Origin: Anderseniella sp963698275
GTDB lineage: Bacteria > Pseudomonadota > Alphaproteobacteria > Rhizobiales > Aestuariivirgaceae
Reading direction: 5' to 3'
Assembly (NCBI GenBank): GCA_963698275.1
Contig: CAVOQE010000007.1
Span: 1 to 64,000, forward strand
DNA: 64,000 nt
Shown here piece by piece: positions 7,451 through 17,402 of the stretch (the stretch's first letter is position 1; the number at the start of each line of letters is the position of its first letter). The notes under the pieces are model-generated. The model had not been told where the DNA came from. It did no database searches and saw only the letters and a program-made list of their open reading frames with translations. Made by a program: the position numbers and the translations under genes.

Positions 7451-10402
7451 GGGCTTTCTCCTGTGCCGGATCAAAGAATACGGGATCGCAGACCTCTGCC
7501 TCCATGTGCACATCGCGCAGGCCGTCCCACAGCATGATTCTCTGCGCCGTGCCGCTCGCGCCCGTGCTTCAGCATGGCCAGCCCGATCCAGCTTTCCAGC
7601 ATCGGCGAATACGCCACGGACGACACATAGCCCTGGTCGGTCTTCAGGCTCGCCGTCGCGCCCGGATTGACCAGGTGGCTGCCGGCCCGGAAGCGATTGG
7701 CCGGGTTGAGCGGTTTCACGCCGACAAGCTGCTCGCGCTCGGGATCGTTCAGCCCGTCGCGCTCGCTCATCATGCGCCCGATATAGTCCTTCTTCTTCGA
7801 CAGCATGCGCCCCAGCCCGACATCGCCTGCCGTCACCCGGCCATTGATCTCGTTGTGGGTGACAAAGCCCTTTTCGATGCGCATGGCGCTGAGCGCCTCC
7901 AGCCCGTACGGGCCGATGCCGTAGGGCTCGCCCGCATGCATGATGGCGTTGGCCACCGCCTCGCCATAGCCTGCCGGCACCGCCAGCTCATAGGCCAGTT
8001 CGCCGGAGAACGAGATGCGGAACAGCATGGCGGGAACCGAGCCCAGCACCTTGACCTGCTTTGCCGCCAGGAAGCCGAAGGCGTCGTTGGACAGGTCGGT
8101 ATCGACGATCTTCGACAGCACGTCCCGTGCCTTCGGACCGGCAATGGCCATCTGCGCCCACTGGTCGGTCACCGAGGCATACTGCACGTCGAGGTCCGGC
8201 CACAGCGCCTGGTGGGCAAACTCGATGTCGCGCATGGTTTCCGCCGCATGGCCGGTGGTCGTGGTCATGAAGTAATGGGTGTCCGACAGCCGGCTGGTGG
8301 TGCCGTCATCGCCGACGAAGCCGTCCTCGCGCAGCATCAGGCCATAGCGCGCCTTGCCGACCGGCAGCTTGGCGAAGGCGTTGGAATACAGCCGGTTGAT
8401 GAACTCGGTGGCGTCCTTGCCCTTGATATCGATCTTGCCGAGCGTCGACACGTCGCAAATGCCGACATGGGCGCGGGTGTTGAGCACTTCGCGGCGTCAT
8501 CGCCGCCAGCCAGTCATCGCCTTCACGCGGGAACCAGCTTGAGCGGTACCACAGGCCGGTCTCGACGAATTCCGCGCCCAGGTCCGCTGCCCAGTTGTGC
8601 AGGGGCGACATGCGCACCGGTGCGAAATGCTCGCCCACATGCTGGCCGCCCAGCGCCCCGAACGACACCGGCGTATAGAACGGCCGGAAGGTGGTGGTGC
8701 CGATCTCGTGCATGTCCTTGCCCGTGGCGTCGGCCAGAATGCCGATGGCGTTGACATTGCCGAGCTTGCCCTGGTCGGTCGCCATGCCGGACGTGGTATA
8801 GCGCTTGGCCAGCTCGATATGGTCATAGCCTTCGCGCGCCGCCAGCGGCAGGTCCTTCGCGGTCACGTCGTTCTGGTAGTCGACGAACGGCTTGCCGGTG
8901 GACTGCTTGACCCACCACACCGGTGCAGAGGTGTGCGAGGTGTCGTCCTTGCCTTTCGGCACGGCTGTTTTGGTGGTCTTGAATCCGGCCAGCTTCGCCG
9001 CCTGTTCACCGCGCGCCGCGCCGTCTGCCAGGCACTTGCCCAGCGACCAGATCGCATTGGCCGAGCCTGCCGGAATGATCGCCGGGTTATCCAGCGGCGG
9101 CATGAAGCAGTACTCATCCTCGTCCCAGGACGGCCGTGCGCCCTGATGACAGGCCAGGTGCACCACCGGGCTCCAGCCGCCGGACATGGCCAGCGACTGG
9201 CACGGAATGGTCTCGTGGCCGCTGCCCCGGTCGATCTCGATGCCCTTCATGCCATGCTTGCCGCCGTCCACATTGGTGACCACGGCCCCGGTGAGAACCG
9301 GCACGCCGCCGGTCTCGATTGCAGGCGCGTCGGAGCGCGCATCGATGATGGCTTCCACGTGTACCCCGTGGGCCTTCATGTCGCGCGCGGTGCGATAGCC
9401 TGAATCGGATGCAGTGAACACGCACGCCGAGCGGCCTGCCGCGACAGCATACTGGTTGGCATAGGCGCGCATGGCCGATGCCGTCATCACGCCGGGCCGG
9501 TCATTGCCGCCGAACACGATCGGGCGTTCCTCGGCCCCGGTTGCCATCACGCAAGCCTTGCGCCATGATGCGCCACAGCTTTTCCACCGGCACGTCATGG
9601 TCCGGCAGGGCCACATGTTTCTGCACCCGTTCCAGCGCGCCGAACACGCTTTGGTCATAGGCACCGATCACCGTGGTGCGCGCCATGATGGTCACGTTGG
9701 TCATGGCGGCAAGCTCGGCCAGTGTGGCGGCTGCCCACTCATGGCCCGGCTGGCCGGCAATCTCCTCGCGCTCCCTCAACAGCGATCCGCCACAGGCGGC
9801 ATGCTCGTCGGCCAGGATGACACTGGCGCCGCTGCGCGCGGCTGACAGTGCCGCCATCAGGCCGGTCGGGCCGGAGCCCACCACCAGCACGTCGCAATGG
9901 GCGTAGGCCTTTTCATAGCGGTCCGGATCGTCCTCGTGGCTCAGGTGCCCGAGACCGGCGGCGCGCCGGATGATCGGCTCGTAAATCGCTTCCCAGAAGC
10001 GCTTCGGCCACATGAAGGTCTTGTAGTAGAAGCCCGCAACGAACAGCGACGACGCGATGGAATTGATCGCGCCGAAATCCCTGTCCAGCGTCGGCCAGCG
10101 GTTCTGGCTTTTCGCAACCAGCCCGTCATACAGTTCCTGCATGGTGGCCCGCGTATTGGGCTCCAGCCGTGCCGCCTTCGCCGATCTCCATCAGCGCGTT
10201 CGGTTCCGCCGCACCGGCAGTGATCACCGAGCGCGGCCGGTGGTACTTGAACGACCGGCCCATCAGCAACTGGCCATTGGCCAGCAGCGCCGAGGCCAGC
10301 GTGTCGCCGGCATGGCCCTGCATCGTGCTTGCCGTCAAAGCTGAAATCAATCACCGAGCTGCGGTCGATCAGGCCGCCTGTGTCAAACCGGAACGAGGTC
10401 AT
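7443..10402 (-). pseudogene. soxA: Sarcosine oxidase alpha subunit, frameshifted five times as sequenced
   Basis: The reading passes through six segments, each one base out of phase in the same direction: 10402-~10330, ~10330-10165, 10165-~9558, ~9558-~8492, ~8492-~7540 and ~7540-7443. Removing one base at each junction gives an unbroken SoxA of about 985 residues: SFDGK then GHAGDTLASALLANG and RSFKYHRPRS (2Fe-2S-like N-terminal domain), EPNTRAT, DVLVVGSGPTGLMAALSAAR (NAD/FAD site), ACVMATGAEERPIVFGGNDRPG, and a C-terminal GCV_T-type folate domain ending CDPVFFDP. No stop codons interrupt the corrected frame, so decay is recent or the shifts are sequencing errors. The ATG at 10402 overlaps soxD. 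As written it could not give an active subunit. Confidence 0.88.
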
Positions 10403-10760
10403 GTCTTTGCCCTCCCGCCTGTCTTGCGGCAGGCGTCTTGCGGCCGGCGTCTTGCGTGCCGCCGTCTTGCGAGCAGCGGGGTCGAAGACCCCTTCCAGCG
10501 CTGTTGGCGGGGGTGACGGCGTAGATCTCGTGGCTCACCGTGTCGCGCTCGACCACCAGCCATTGCCGGCAGCCGCCGGTGTGGTGCCAGTGTTCGGCCA
10601 TGCGGCCGCGGACATTGTCGCGGATGTGCACATAGTCGTGCCACTTGTCCATGGTGCCGTCGCCGATGGCGTCCGGGCGCTGCTTGGAGGCATCGCCCTT
10701 GATGTAGAATTCGTCCGTGGTGCGCTGGCCGCAGTGGGGACAATTGATGAGATATGCCAT
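10383..10760 (-). CDS. soxD: Sarcosine oxidase delta subunit
   Basis: A protein of 125 residues. The first 80 or so are typical SoxD: INCPHCGQR with the first zinc cysteines, EFYIKGDASKQRPD, WHDYVHIRDNVRGRMAEHWHHTGGCRQWLVVERDTVSHEIYAV in outline, supplying the C..C/H..C zinc-ribbon-like ligands. Delta is a small structural subunit of the tetrameric enzyme. The tail after VTPAN is unusual: the DNA repeats CGCAAGACG-type units, and a neighbouring frame would end in an ATGA overlap with the soxA start, so the end of this ORF may also be shifted by one base. It lies between soxB (14-base gap) and soxA (20-base overlap). Confidence 0.85.
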   Translation of the reverse strand: MAYLINCPHCGQRTTDEFYIKGDASKQRPDAIGDGTMDKWHDYVHIRDNVRGRMAEHWHHTGGCRQWLVVERDTVSHEIYAVTPANSAGRGLRPRCSQDGGTQDAGRKTPAARQAGGQRHDLVPV

Positions 10761-10774
10761 TTCTCAGTGTCCTC

Positions 10775-12034
10775 TTAGTGCAGGTTTGCCTGTGCGCCGT
10801 GCGCGGTTTCGTCCATCACGTAGCCGGTGCGGAACCGGTCGAGCCGCATGGCCGAGTTCAGCTCGTGCGGTGCGTCGTTGGCGATGGTGTGGGCAAAGCA
10901 CCAGCCGGACGCCGGGGTCGCCTTGAAGCCGCCATAGCACCAGCCGGCATTGAGATAGAGATTGTCGATATGGGTCTTGTCGATGATCGGCGAGCCGTCC
11001 ATGGACATGTCCATGATGCCGCCCCACGAGCGCAGCACCCGGGCGCGTGACAGCGACGGGATCATCGCCAGCCCGCATTCGATGACGTGTTCGACCGTCG
11101 GCAGGTTGCCGCGCTGGGCATAGGAATTGTAGCCGTCAATGTCGCCGCCGAACACCAGGCCGCCCTTGTCCGACTGCGAGATATAGAAATGCCCGACCCC
11201 GTAGGTCACCACAGTGTCGAGCCACGGCTTGATGCCTTCCGACACGAACGCCTGCAGCACGTGGCTTTCAATCGGCAGCTCAAGCCCGGCCATCTTCGCC
11301 ACGGTGGTTGAGTTGCCGGCGGCGGCCAGGCCGATCTTCTTGCAGCCGATGAAGCCCTTGCTGGTTTCAACGCCGACGACCTGGCCCTTGTCACGCTTGA
11401 TGCCGGTGACCTCGCAGTGCTGGATGACGTCGACACCGCGCATGTCGGCACCGCGCGCAAAGCCCCAGGCCACCGCGTCATGGCGCACCGTGCCGCCGCG
11501 CCGCTGCATCAGCCCGCCCATGATCGGGAAGCGGCCATTGTCGAAATTCAGGAACGGCATCATGTCGCGTAACGCGTGCTGGTCGAGGATTTCCGCATCG
11601 ACGCCGTGAATGCGCATGGCATTGCCGCGCCTGACATAGGCATCGCGCTGGCCGTCGGAGTGGAACAGGTTGACCACGCCGCGCTGCGAGACCATGGCGT
11701 TGAAGTTGAAGTCCTGCTCCAGGCCTTCCCACAGTTGCAGGGATTTTTCGTAGAACGGGTTGTTGCCGGGCAGCAGGTAGTTGGAGCGGATGATGGTGGT
11801 GTTGCGCCCGATATTGCCGCTGCCCAGGTAGCCCTTTTCCAGCACCGCGACATTGGTGATGCCGTGCACCTTGGCCAGGTAATAGGCGGTTGCCAGCCCG
11901 TGCCCGCCGCCGCCGACAATGATCACGTCGTATTCCGGCTTCGGATCAGGCGAGCGCCAGGCCGGCTGCCAGTTCTTGTGGCCGGACCACGCATTGCGGG
12001 CCAGGGAGAAAATCGAATACTTCATGTCGGGCAT
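10775..12034 (-). CDS. soxB: Sarcosine oxidase beta subunit
   Basis: A protein of 419 residues. I chose the ATG at 12034 because AAAGAG lies nine bases upstream; the next ATG (12025, MKYSIFSLARNAW) is an equally conserved alternative. It has the FAD-binding DVIIVGGGGHGLATAYYLA near the N-terminus, GRNTTIIRSNYLLPGN with the flavin-region histidine context, a GLAAAGNSTTVA segment and the C-terminal GWCYGGFKATPASGWCFAHTIA block of DAO-family enzymes. This subunit holds the catalytic FAD site and the covalently bound FMN that oxidise sarcosine. It heads the soxBDAG operon, divergent from a GlxA-type AraC regulator that probably controls it. Confidence 0.95.
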   Translation of the reverse strand: MPDMKYSIFSLARNAWSGHKNWQPAWRSPDPKPEYDVIIVGGGGHGLATAYYLAKVHGITNVAVLEKGYLGSGNIGRNTTIIRSNYLLPGNNPFYEKSLQLWEGLEQDFNFNAMVSQRGVVNLFHSDGQRDAYVRRGNAMRIHGVDAEILDQHALRDMMPFLNFDNGRFPIMGGLMQRRGGTVRHDAVAWGFARGADMRGVDVIQHCEVTGIKRDKGQVVGVETSKGFIGCKKIGLAAAGNSTTVAKMAGLELPIESHVLQAFVSEGIKPWLDTVVTYGVGHFYISQSDKGGLVFGGDIDGYNSYAQRGNLPTVEHVIECGLAMIPSLSRARVLRSWGGIMDMSMDGSPIIDKTHIDNLYLNAGWCYGGFKATPASGWCFAHTIANDAPHELNSAMRLDRFRTGYVMDETAHGAQANLH

Positions 12035-12130
12035 CCGTTTCGGCTCTTTGGGTAATTCCGGGCGAAAGTATAGGGGCCGGACGCGCAAAATCTGTTGTCT
12101 CTATGGGCCGTTTACTTTACTCATAGGGAC

Positions 12131-13135
12131 ATGAGCCTGAAGGACGCCTCATCTCCGGAAGTCATTGCATTCCTGCTGGTAGACGGGTTTGCGCTGATGT
12201 CGTTTGCCTCTGCGGTCGAGCCGTTGCGCGCCGCCAACACGCTGGCGGGCCGCGAACTGTACCGCACGATCTGCGTGTCCCATGACGGCAATCCGGTCAC
12301 CTCTTCGGTTGGCACGGTGCAGCCGTGCGAGGCGAAGGTGGGTGACTTGATCGACGCCAGCACGCTGTTCGTGTGCGCCGGCGGCAGGCCGTGGTCGTAT
12401 GGCGACAAGAAGACGTTTGCCTGGCTGCGGCTGTTGTCGCGGCGCGGCGTGCGCATTGGCGGTGTGTCGGGCGGGCCCTATGTGCTGGCGCGCGCCGGCA
12501 TCATGGAAGGCCGCCACATGACCATCCACTGGGAGCATGCGCCGGCCCTGTCGGAGGAATACCCGGATCTGCTGCTGACCCGGTCGCGCTATATCATCGA
12601 CCGGGACCGGGTCACCTGTGCCGGCGGCATTGCGGCGCTCGACATGATGCATGCGATCATTGCCGAACAGCACGGCAAGGCGTTCGCCACCCAGGTGTCG
12701 GACTGGTTTCTGCACCGCGATGTGGCGCTGGCGACCTCGCCGCAGCGCGCCTCGTTGACCCAGCGCTACGGCATTCACCGGCAGGACGTGATCTACGCGC
12801 TTGAGCTGATGGAGAGCAATATCGCAACGCCGCTCGACCGGGCGGCCATTGCCAAGCGGGTCGGGCTGTCCACCCGCCAGATCGACCGGCTGTTCGCCAG
12901 CCTGCTGGGGGCAAGCTTTGCCGATCACTACCGCACCTTGAGGCTGGACCGCGCCCGCAATCTGTTGATGCAGTCCACCTTGCCGATCACCGAGGTGGCG
13001 CTGGCGTGCGGCTTTGCCAATGCCAGCCATTTCTCGCGCGCCTATTCGGCCAAGTTCGGCATCCCGCCGCGCCGCGACCGGGTGCAGGCCGGCAGGCTGT
13101 CTGCACCGCTGGAAAAACTCGTTCAGTCGCGATAG
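12131..13135 (+). CDS. GlxA-family AraC regulator, probable sox activator
   Basis: A protein of 334 residues from the ATG at 12131. Residues about 10-190 form a DJ-1/PfpI-like amidotransferase-fold sensor (VIAFLLVDGFALMSFASAVEPLRAAN, RIGGVSGGPYVLARAGIM, DRVTCAGGIAALDMMHAII) that lacks the usual nucleophile-elbow cysteine. Residues about 225-320 form an AraC DNA-binding domain with two helix-turn-helix units (IAKRVGLSTRQIDRLF and ITEVALACGFANASHFSRAY). This layout matches regulators of choline, betaine and sarcosine catabolism such as GbdR and SouR. It is divergent from soxB with under 100 bases between, so activation of the sox operon by sarcosine or a relative is a reasonable inference. Its 3' end overlaps a convergent small gene by 13 bases. 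Confidence 0.88.
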   Translation: MSLKDASSPEVIAFLLVDGFALMSFASAVEPLRAANTLAGRELYRTICVSHDGNPVTSSVGTVQPCEAKVGDLIDASTLFVCAGGRPWSYGDKKTFAWLRLLSRRGVRIGGVSGGPYVLARAGIMEGRHMTIHWEHAPALSEEYPDLLLTRSRYIIDRDRVTCAGGIAALDMMHAIIAEQHGKAFATQVSDWFLHRDVALATSPQRASLTQRYGIHRQDVIYALELMESNIATPLDRAAIAKRVGLSTRQIDRLFASLLGASFADHYRTLRLDRARNLLMQSTLPITEVALACGFANASHFSRAYSAKFGIPPRRDRVQAGRLSAPLEKLVQSR

Positions 13136-13428
13136 CGCGAGCGGTTGTAGCCGCGCGGGTCGCTGACACTGCTGGCATCGATATAGCAGCGCGCTTCACC
13201 CGGGCCGCCGCCGCGGCGCACCTGGTACACATCACGTCCATACACCCTGCGGCAGGTTTCCCAGACGTCTTCGCCGCGAAATGCCCGCACATAGACCCAG
13301 ATGGCGGTGCGGCCTGAGTCACTGGAAAACGTTCCGGCTGTGGCAGTGGGTGTGCCGCCCGTCATCGCGGCGAACGTGATCGCACTTGCGATCCCGGCAA
13401 AGGCAAGGCTGTTCCTGATTGTGGTCAT
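13123..13428 (-). CDS. Small secreted protein of unknown function
   Basis: A protein of 101 residues. The ATG at 13428 is preferred because AAAGGAA lies about nine bases upstream; longer starts lack such a site. Residues 1-31 are a signal peptide (LAFAGIASAITFAAM ... TATAG). The mature part has a motif IWVYVRAFRGEDVWETCRRVYG and a second cysteine (ARCYID), suggesting one disulfide, and ends in an arginine-rich tail (GYNRSRYRD). The family is not recognised. It overlaps the end of the AraC gene tail to tail and stands alone. Confidence 0.65.
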   Translation of the reverse strand: MTTIRNSLAFAGIASAITFAAMTGGTPTATAGTFSSDSGRTAIWVYVRAFRGEDVWETCRRVYGRDVYQVRRGGGPGEARCYIDASSVSDPRGYNRSRYRD

Positions 13429-13762
13429 AACGGCACCATTCCTTTCAATCGTATTAGTGTTGTCAGCCATTATACGCGCGCGATCCCGTAATGTACCAAT
13501 CACAACTCATTCAATTGGCGGTGCGCGCAGACAATGCCAGCCCCGGCGTTTTGCACGGTTCCGGCACCCCAATCCAATCACCATCAATCCCGCATCGTCG
13601 CAAACCAATTTGTTTATCGTGCGACGGAGTTGTTTTTCGCCGGTGCATGCCGATTTGTCGGTGCAGTGCGGTTTGCCGGTACCAGCGATGCTTCAAAGGC
13701 GAGACAAGATGATGACGGTGAGGATGCTCAGCGGGTCGGAATTGAGCAGACCCTCGCATTAT
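13429..13762. other. Intergenic stretch, nothing recognised
   Basis: About 330 bases upstream of the small secreted gene and downstream of tRNA-Arg. It should hold the promoter of the small gene. The short ORFs here show no family features. Confidence 0.4.
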
Positions 13763-13839
<77 letters not shown>

Positions 13840-13933
13840 AAATGCCGGTTGGTTGGTCTTCTATACCCCGGCTTGTTCGTGTCAGCAACGGTTAACCTCG
13901 CTTCGCGGTTAGACACTCTTTCAAGTCGCTCGT

Positions 13934-15871
13934 TCACCTCTCCCGATGCCGCGTCCAGGCATAGATGATCGGCGGCAGGGCCAGCACGATGGCCGCTATG
14001 CTCAACTGCAGGTGCGTGACGCCGATGGTGTCGTTGCCCGGCGCTGCAAACAGCAGGCCGGCGGCAAACAGGATCACGCGCATGACTATACCTGCCAGGC
14101 CTGACCCCAGCCCGCCCACATAGCTGATATGGCCCTGCAGGGCGCCGGATATGAAGGTGATGCCGATCAGGGCGGTGGCCAGCACGAAGGCGATTTCACC
14201 GGCTGACCCGACGCCCACCAGGGCCGGATTGAGCACGAAGAAAAACGGCGCGATATAGATCACCCCGCCCAGCCGCATGGCTTCCAGCCCGGTCTTGAAC
14301 GGGCTCGACCCGGCCATGGTGGCAGCCGCAAACGCGCCAAGGGCGACCGGCGGCGTGATATAGCTGACCATGCCCCAATACAGGATAAAAAGATGCACCG
14401 CGAGCCGGTTGAGCCCGGCCTGCTCGAGCGCGGGCGCCAGCACCACGGCCAGGAAGATATAGCACGCCGTCACCGTCATCCCCATGCCGAAGACAAACGC
14501 CGTCAGCGCGCCCATGATCAGCAATACGATGACGTTGTTGCCGGCCATGAACACCAGGTCATTGACCAGAGTGCCGGCCAGCCCGGTGGCCGAAAACGCC
14601 CCGACAATCAGCCCGACGCCGAGCAGCACCGCGGTCAGTTCGGCCAGCGCCTTGCCGACCCCGAACACCAGGTCCGCCCCGCTGCTCAGGGTAAACCGAT
14701 GGCGCTTCAGAAACTGGTTGATGACCAGCAACAGGGCGGTTGCGTAAAACGGCGCCAGCGTGTCCTGGCGCAGGTGCACCATCATGAAAATCAACAGGCC
14801 GAACACGAACAGGTAGAGCCAGCCCTCCTTGATCGCATCCGACAGTGACGGCAGGTCTTCGCGCGCCATGCCTTTCAGGCCACGCCGCGCCGCATAGGCG
14901 TCGATCTGCGTAAACAGGCCGAAATAATACAGGATCGAGGGGATGGTGGCGGCAAGTGCGATCTCGATGTAAGGCCGTTCCAGGAACGAGGCCATGACAA
15001 ACGCCGTCGCCCCCATGATCGGCGGCATCAGCACGCCGCCGGTCGAGGCACAGGCCTCGGTGGCGGCCGCATAGCGCGGCTGGAAGCCGGATTTCTTCAT
15101 GGCGGGGATCGACACCGCGCCGGTGGTCAGCACGTTGGAGATCACCGAGCCCGACATCGAGCCCATGAACCCGGAGGCGAAAATGGCGACCTTGGCCGCC
15201 CCGCCCCTGAAGCGCCCGACCAGGGCCAGCGCCAGGTCGTTGAAGAACTTGCCGCCGCCGGTGCGCTGCAGCACCGCGCCGAACAGGATGAAGCCGATCA
15301 CCAGCGTGCCGAACGCCCGCATCGGGATGCCGAACGAGCTTTCCGCGGAAATGATGTGATAGGGCACCGTGTCCCAGAACGGCTGCGCAAACCCGTTCAG
15401 CGGATTGGGCACCTTGTCGGCAAAGGTCGGATAGAGCGAAAACACCGCCACGATGATGAACAGCGGCAACCCGCCGGCCCGGCGCGTGCCTTCCAGTATC
15501 AGCACATAGACCAGAAGCGAGACCCAGCGCGCGGTTTCGGGTGCGGCATACTCCCAGCCTGAATCGAGGCTCTGTTCCGCCGTGACGGCAAAATACCCCA
15601 TGCCCGCCAGTGCCAGGCCCGACAATGCCCAGTCATACCATTGCGGTGTGGCTGGCGAGGTCCTGAACATCCTGAAGCACAGGAACGCCTGGGCCAGGAA
15701 CAGGCCGGCCAGCAGATACAGGTACTGGCCCTGCAACAGCGTGGTGACGTATTTGCCGAAGCCGAACAGCTGGTAGACCGACAGGGCGATGCCGGCGACG
15801 GTCAGGATGACCACGGCGGCGCGGGCAGGCGTCCCGATGTCGGAGCGCGCCAGCGTCGGTTCGGCGGTCAC
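13934..15871 (-). CDS. TRAP transporter fused permease (DctQM-type, TAXI-TRAP)
   Basis: A protein of 645 residues from a GTG at 15871; the frame is open to the upstream gene without a better start. The first 150 residues hold four hydrophobic segments (small-permease part) and the rest about twelve more (large-permease part), the usual 4TM/12TM fusion. Recognisable blocks are FGTLVIGFILFGAVL, FASGFMGSMSGSVISNVLTTG, ATEACASTGGVLMPPIMGATAF and YITPPVALGAFAAATMAG. It drives sodium- or proton-coupled uptake through the inner membrane using the periplasmic protein encoded just upstream. The substrate is unknown; TAXI systems commonly move small carboxylates or amino acids. Confidence 0.92.
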   Translation of the reverse strand: MTAEPTLARSDIGTPARAAVVILTVAGIALSVYQLFGFGKYVTTLLQGQYLYLLAGLFLAQAFLCFRMFRTSPATPQWYDWALSGLALAGMGYFAVTAEQSLDSGWEYAAPETARWVSLLVYVLILEGTRRAGGLPLFIIVAVFSLYPTFADKVPNPLNGFAQPFWDTVPYHIISAESSFGIPMRAFGTLVIGFILFGAVLQRTGGGKFFNDLALALVGRFRGGAAKVAIFASGFMGSMSGSVISNVLTTGAVSIPAMKKSGFQPRYAAATEACASTGGVLMPPIMGATAFVMASFLERPYIEIALAATIPSILYYFGLFTQIDAYAARRGLKGMAREDLPSLSDAIKEGWLYLFVFGLLIFMMVHLRQDTLAPFYATALLLVINQFLKRHRFTLSSGADLVFGVGKALAELTAVLLGVGLIVGAFSATGLAGTLVNDLVFMAGNNVIVLLIMGALTAFVFGMGMTVTACYIFLAVVLAPALEQAGLNRLAVHLFILYWGMVSYITPPVALGAFAAATMAGSSPFKTGLEAMRLGGVIYIAPFFFVLNPALVGVGSAGEIAFVLATALIGITFISGALQGHISYVGGLGSGLAGIVMRVILFAAGLLFAAPGNDTIGVTHLQLSIAAIVLALPPIIYAWTRHRER

Positions 15872-15988
15872 CAGCCCGGCAGGATTTGCCTGCTTTGTTT
15901 CAGATGCATCGGTCAGGACAGTGGCCCCCGCCTTGGGCGCAGGCGCAGGCCCTGACGGGACCGCGCCTGCTGCTGTGTCACAAGCGGC

Positions 15989-17158
15989 CTAAAAGACCAC
16001 CTTGAAACCACCGGCTTCAAGCGCTTCGCGGCGCGTCTTGTCCCAGGCTTCCGCCCAGTTGTCCGGATTTTCATCCTTCAACTGCTGCCAGGCCGCCAGC
16101 AGGGCTTCCTGCCGTTTGACAAGGTTGTCATTGTGCGCCTGGGCGGCGTCTGTCCAGGCCCCGATTTCCTTGTAATAGCGGATGGCGCCGTCGTGATAGG
16201 GCGCGACCCATTCGAAGTTCTGCTTGTCCTTCGACCAGCCGCCAATGCCCGGCGCCTTGCCGTCATATTGCGGGAACAGCTCCACCATTGCTTTGGTCAT
16301 GTTGTAGACCAGCTCTGCATCCTGTGACGCCATGGCGGTCAGCACCGGGTAGGCATAGCCTGCCGTGGGCACCGGATCGCCGCCGTCAATCCCGGCGCCG
16401 ACCTTGGCGTTCACCGGAGAAAAGAACGGCGCAATCGCCTGCATCCTTGCCAGGCCTTCGGAATTGTTCGGGTCGATCTCGGGCCAGATCAGGCCGCGCG
16501 GATTGGACGCCTGCGCGTAAGCCAGGCCGGAATTGGTCGAGGCGAAAACCGCGTCCACCTCATTGTTGCCCATGCCTTTCCACGAGGCGCTGAAACCGCC
16601 GAAGTCGACGCGTTCGACATCATCCCAGGTCAGTCCGCCATAGGCGAGATAGGCTTCGTTGTTGACGTTCAGCGCCGGGGCGCCCTTGACCCAGGCAACC
16701 CGCATGCCCTTCAGGTCTGAATAGCCGAACCCCTTGCAGTCCGGCTTGCCGGCCTTTTCGCACACGTCCTTGGCCACGCCCATGGACAGCCCGACCGCGC
16801 CGCCATTATTGGCCATCAGCACGCGCACCGGCTGCGGCCCCCAGTTTTCCGCACCAAACTGGAACACGCCTTCCTGGGCCATGAACGATCCGCCGACGCC
16901 GGTGGCGGAAAACTGCACCTTGCCCTGGCGCAGCGGTTCGGTGCGGGCCACGTCGTTCTTGCCGGGCAGCACACGCAGGTTGATGCCGAGCGCGGTTTTC
17001 AGCGCCGCACCGATGGCAACCGACTGGTTGTATCCGGCAGACCCGGTGCCGTAGGCGGTCCAGGCCAGCTGGTCCGGCAGTTTGACGTCGGCCGCCGACG
17101 CCGGGCCGGCAAATGCCAGCACGGCAGCACCCAGTGCAAGTGTTCTTACGCAGTTCAT
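15989..17158 (-). CDS. TAXI-family TRAP solute-binding protein
   Basis: A protein of 389 residues. It has a good Sec signal peptide (LALGAAVLAFAGPASAA) and a GGGAGGAAATC-like purine-rich ribosome site before the ATG at 17158. The mature part shows TAXI features: WTAYGTGSAGYNQSVAIGAAL, LRVLPGKNDVARTEPLRQGKVQFSATGVGG in outline, and late MTKAMVELFPQY and WVAPYHDGAIRYYKEIGAW. It captures the substrate in the periplasm and delivers it to the fused permease 117 bases downstream. It is divergent from hemA; no regulator gene is adjacent. Confidence 0.92.
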   Translation of the reverse strand: MNCVRTLALGAAVLAFAGPASAADVKLPDQLAWTAYGTGSAGYNQSVAIGAALKTALGINLRVLPGKNDVARTEPLRQGKVQFSATGVGGSFMAQEGVFQFGAENWGPQPVRVLMANNGGAVGLSMGVAKDVCEKAGKPDCKGFGYSDLKGMRVAWVKGAPALNVNNEAYLAYGGLTWDDVERVDFGGFSASWKGMGNNEVDAVFASTNSGLAYAQASNPRGLIWPEIDPNNSEGLARMQAIAPFFSPVNAKVGAGIDGGDPVPTAGYAYPVLTAMASQDAELVYNMTKAMVELFPQYDGKAPGIGGWSKDKQNFEWVAPYHDGAIRYYKEIGAWTDAAQAHNDNLVKRQEALLAAWQQLKDENPDNWAEAWDKTRREALEAGGFKVVF

Positions 17159-17402
17159 TGCTGATTTCCTCCCGATTTACGGTTCCTGGAGCGTTCTTAC
17201 CGGCCCGCAGTTGAGAAGAGACTTGTACGAATGCGGATTATTGGCAAGACCCATAATGAAATTTTGTTCCAGTGCCGCCGCCCCTGACGCAGGCGTGATC
17301 CGCCTGCACCCAACCCATGACGCCTGCGGCACTTCCACCACTGGAAACGGTCCAGGTTTTTGCGCCATAAATGCACCGCAAATTTGGTGAGGGTATGAGT
17401 TG

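Noticed and set aside
7432..8754. A 440-codon plus-strand reading frame opposite soxA
   Set aside because: It is a shadow of the antisense strand: low-complexity His/Arg/Ala-rich content with no family motif, and the minus strand encodes conserved SoxA throughout.
8597..9403. A 268-codon plus-strand frame opposite soxA
   Set aside because: Same reason: it is a complementary-strand shadow in GC-rich DNA, with no ribosome site or recognisable domain.
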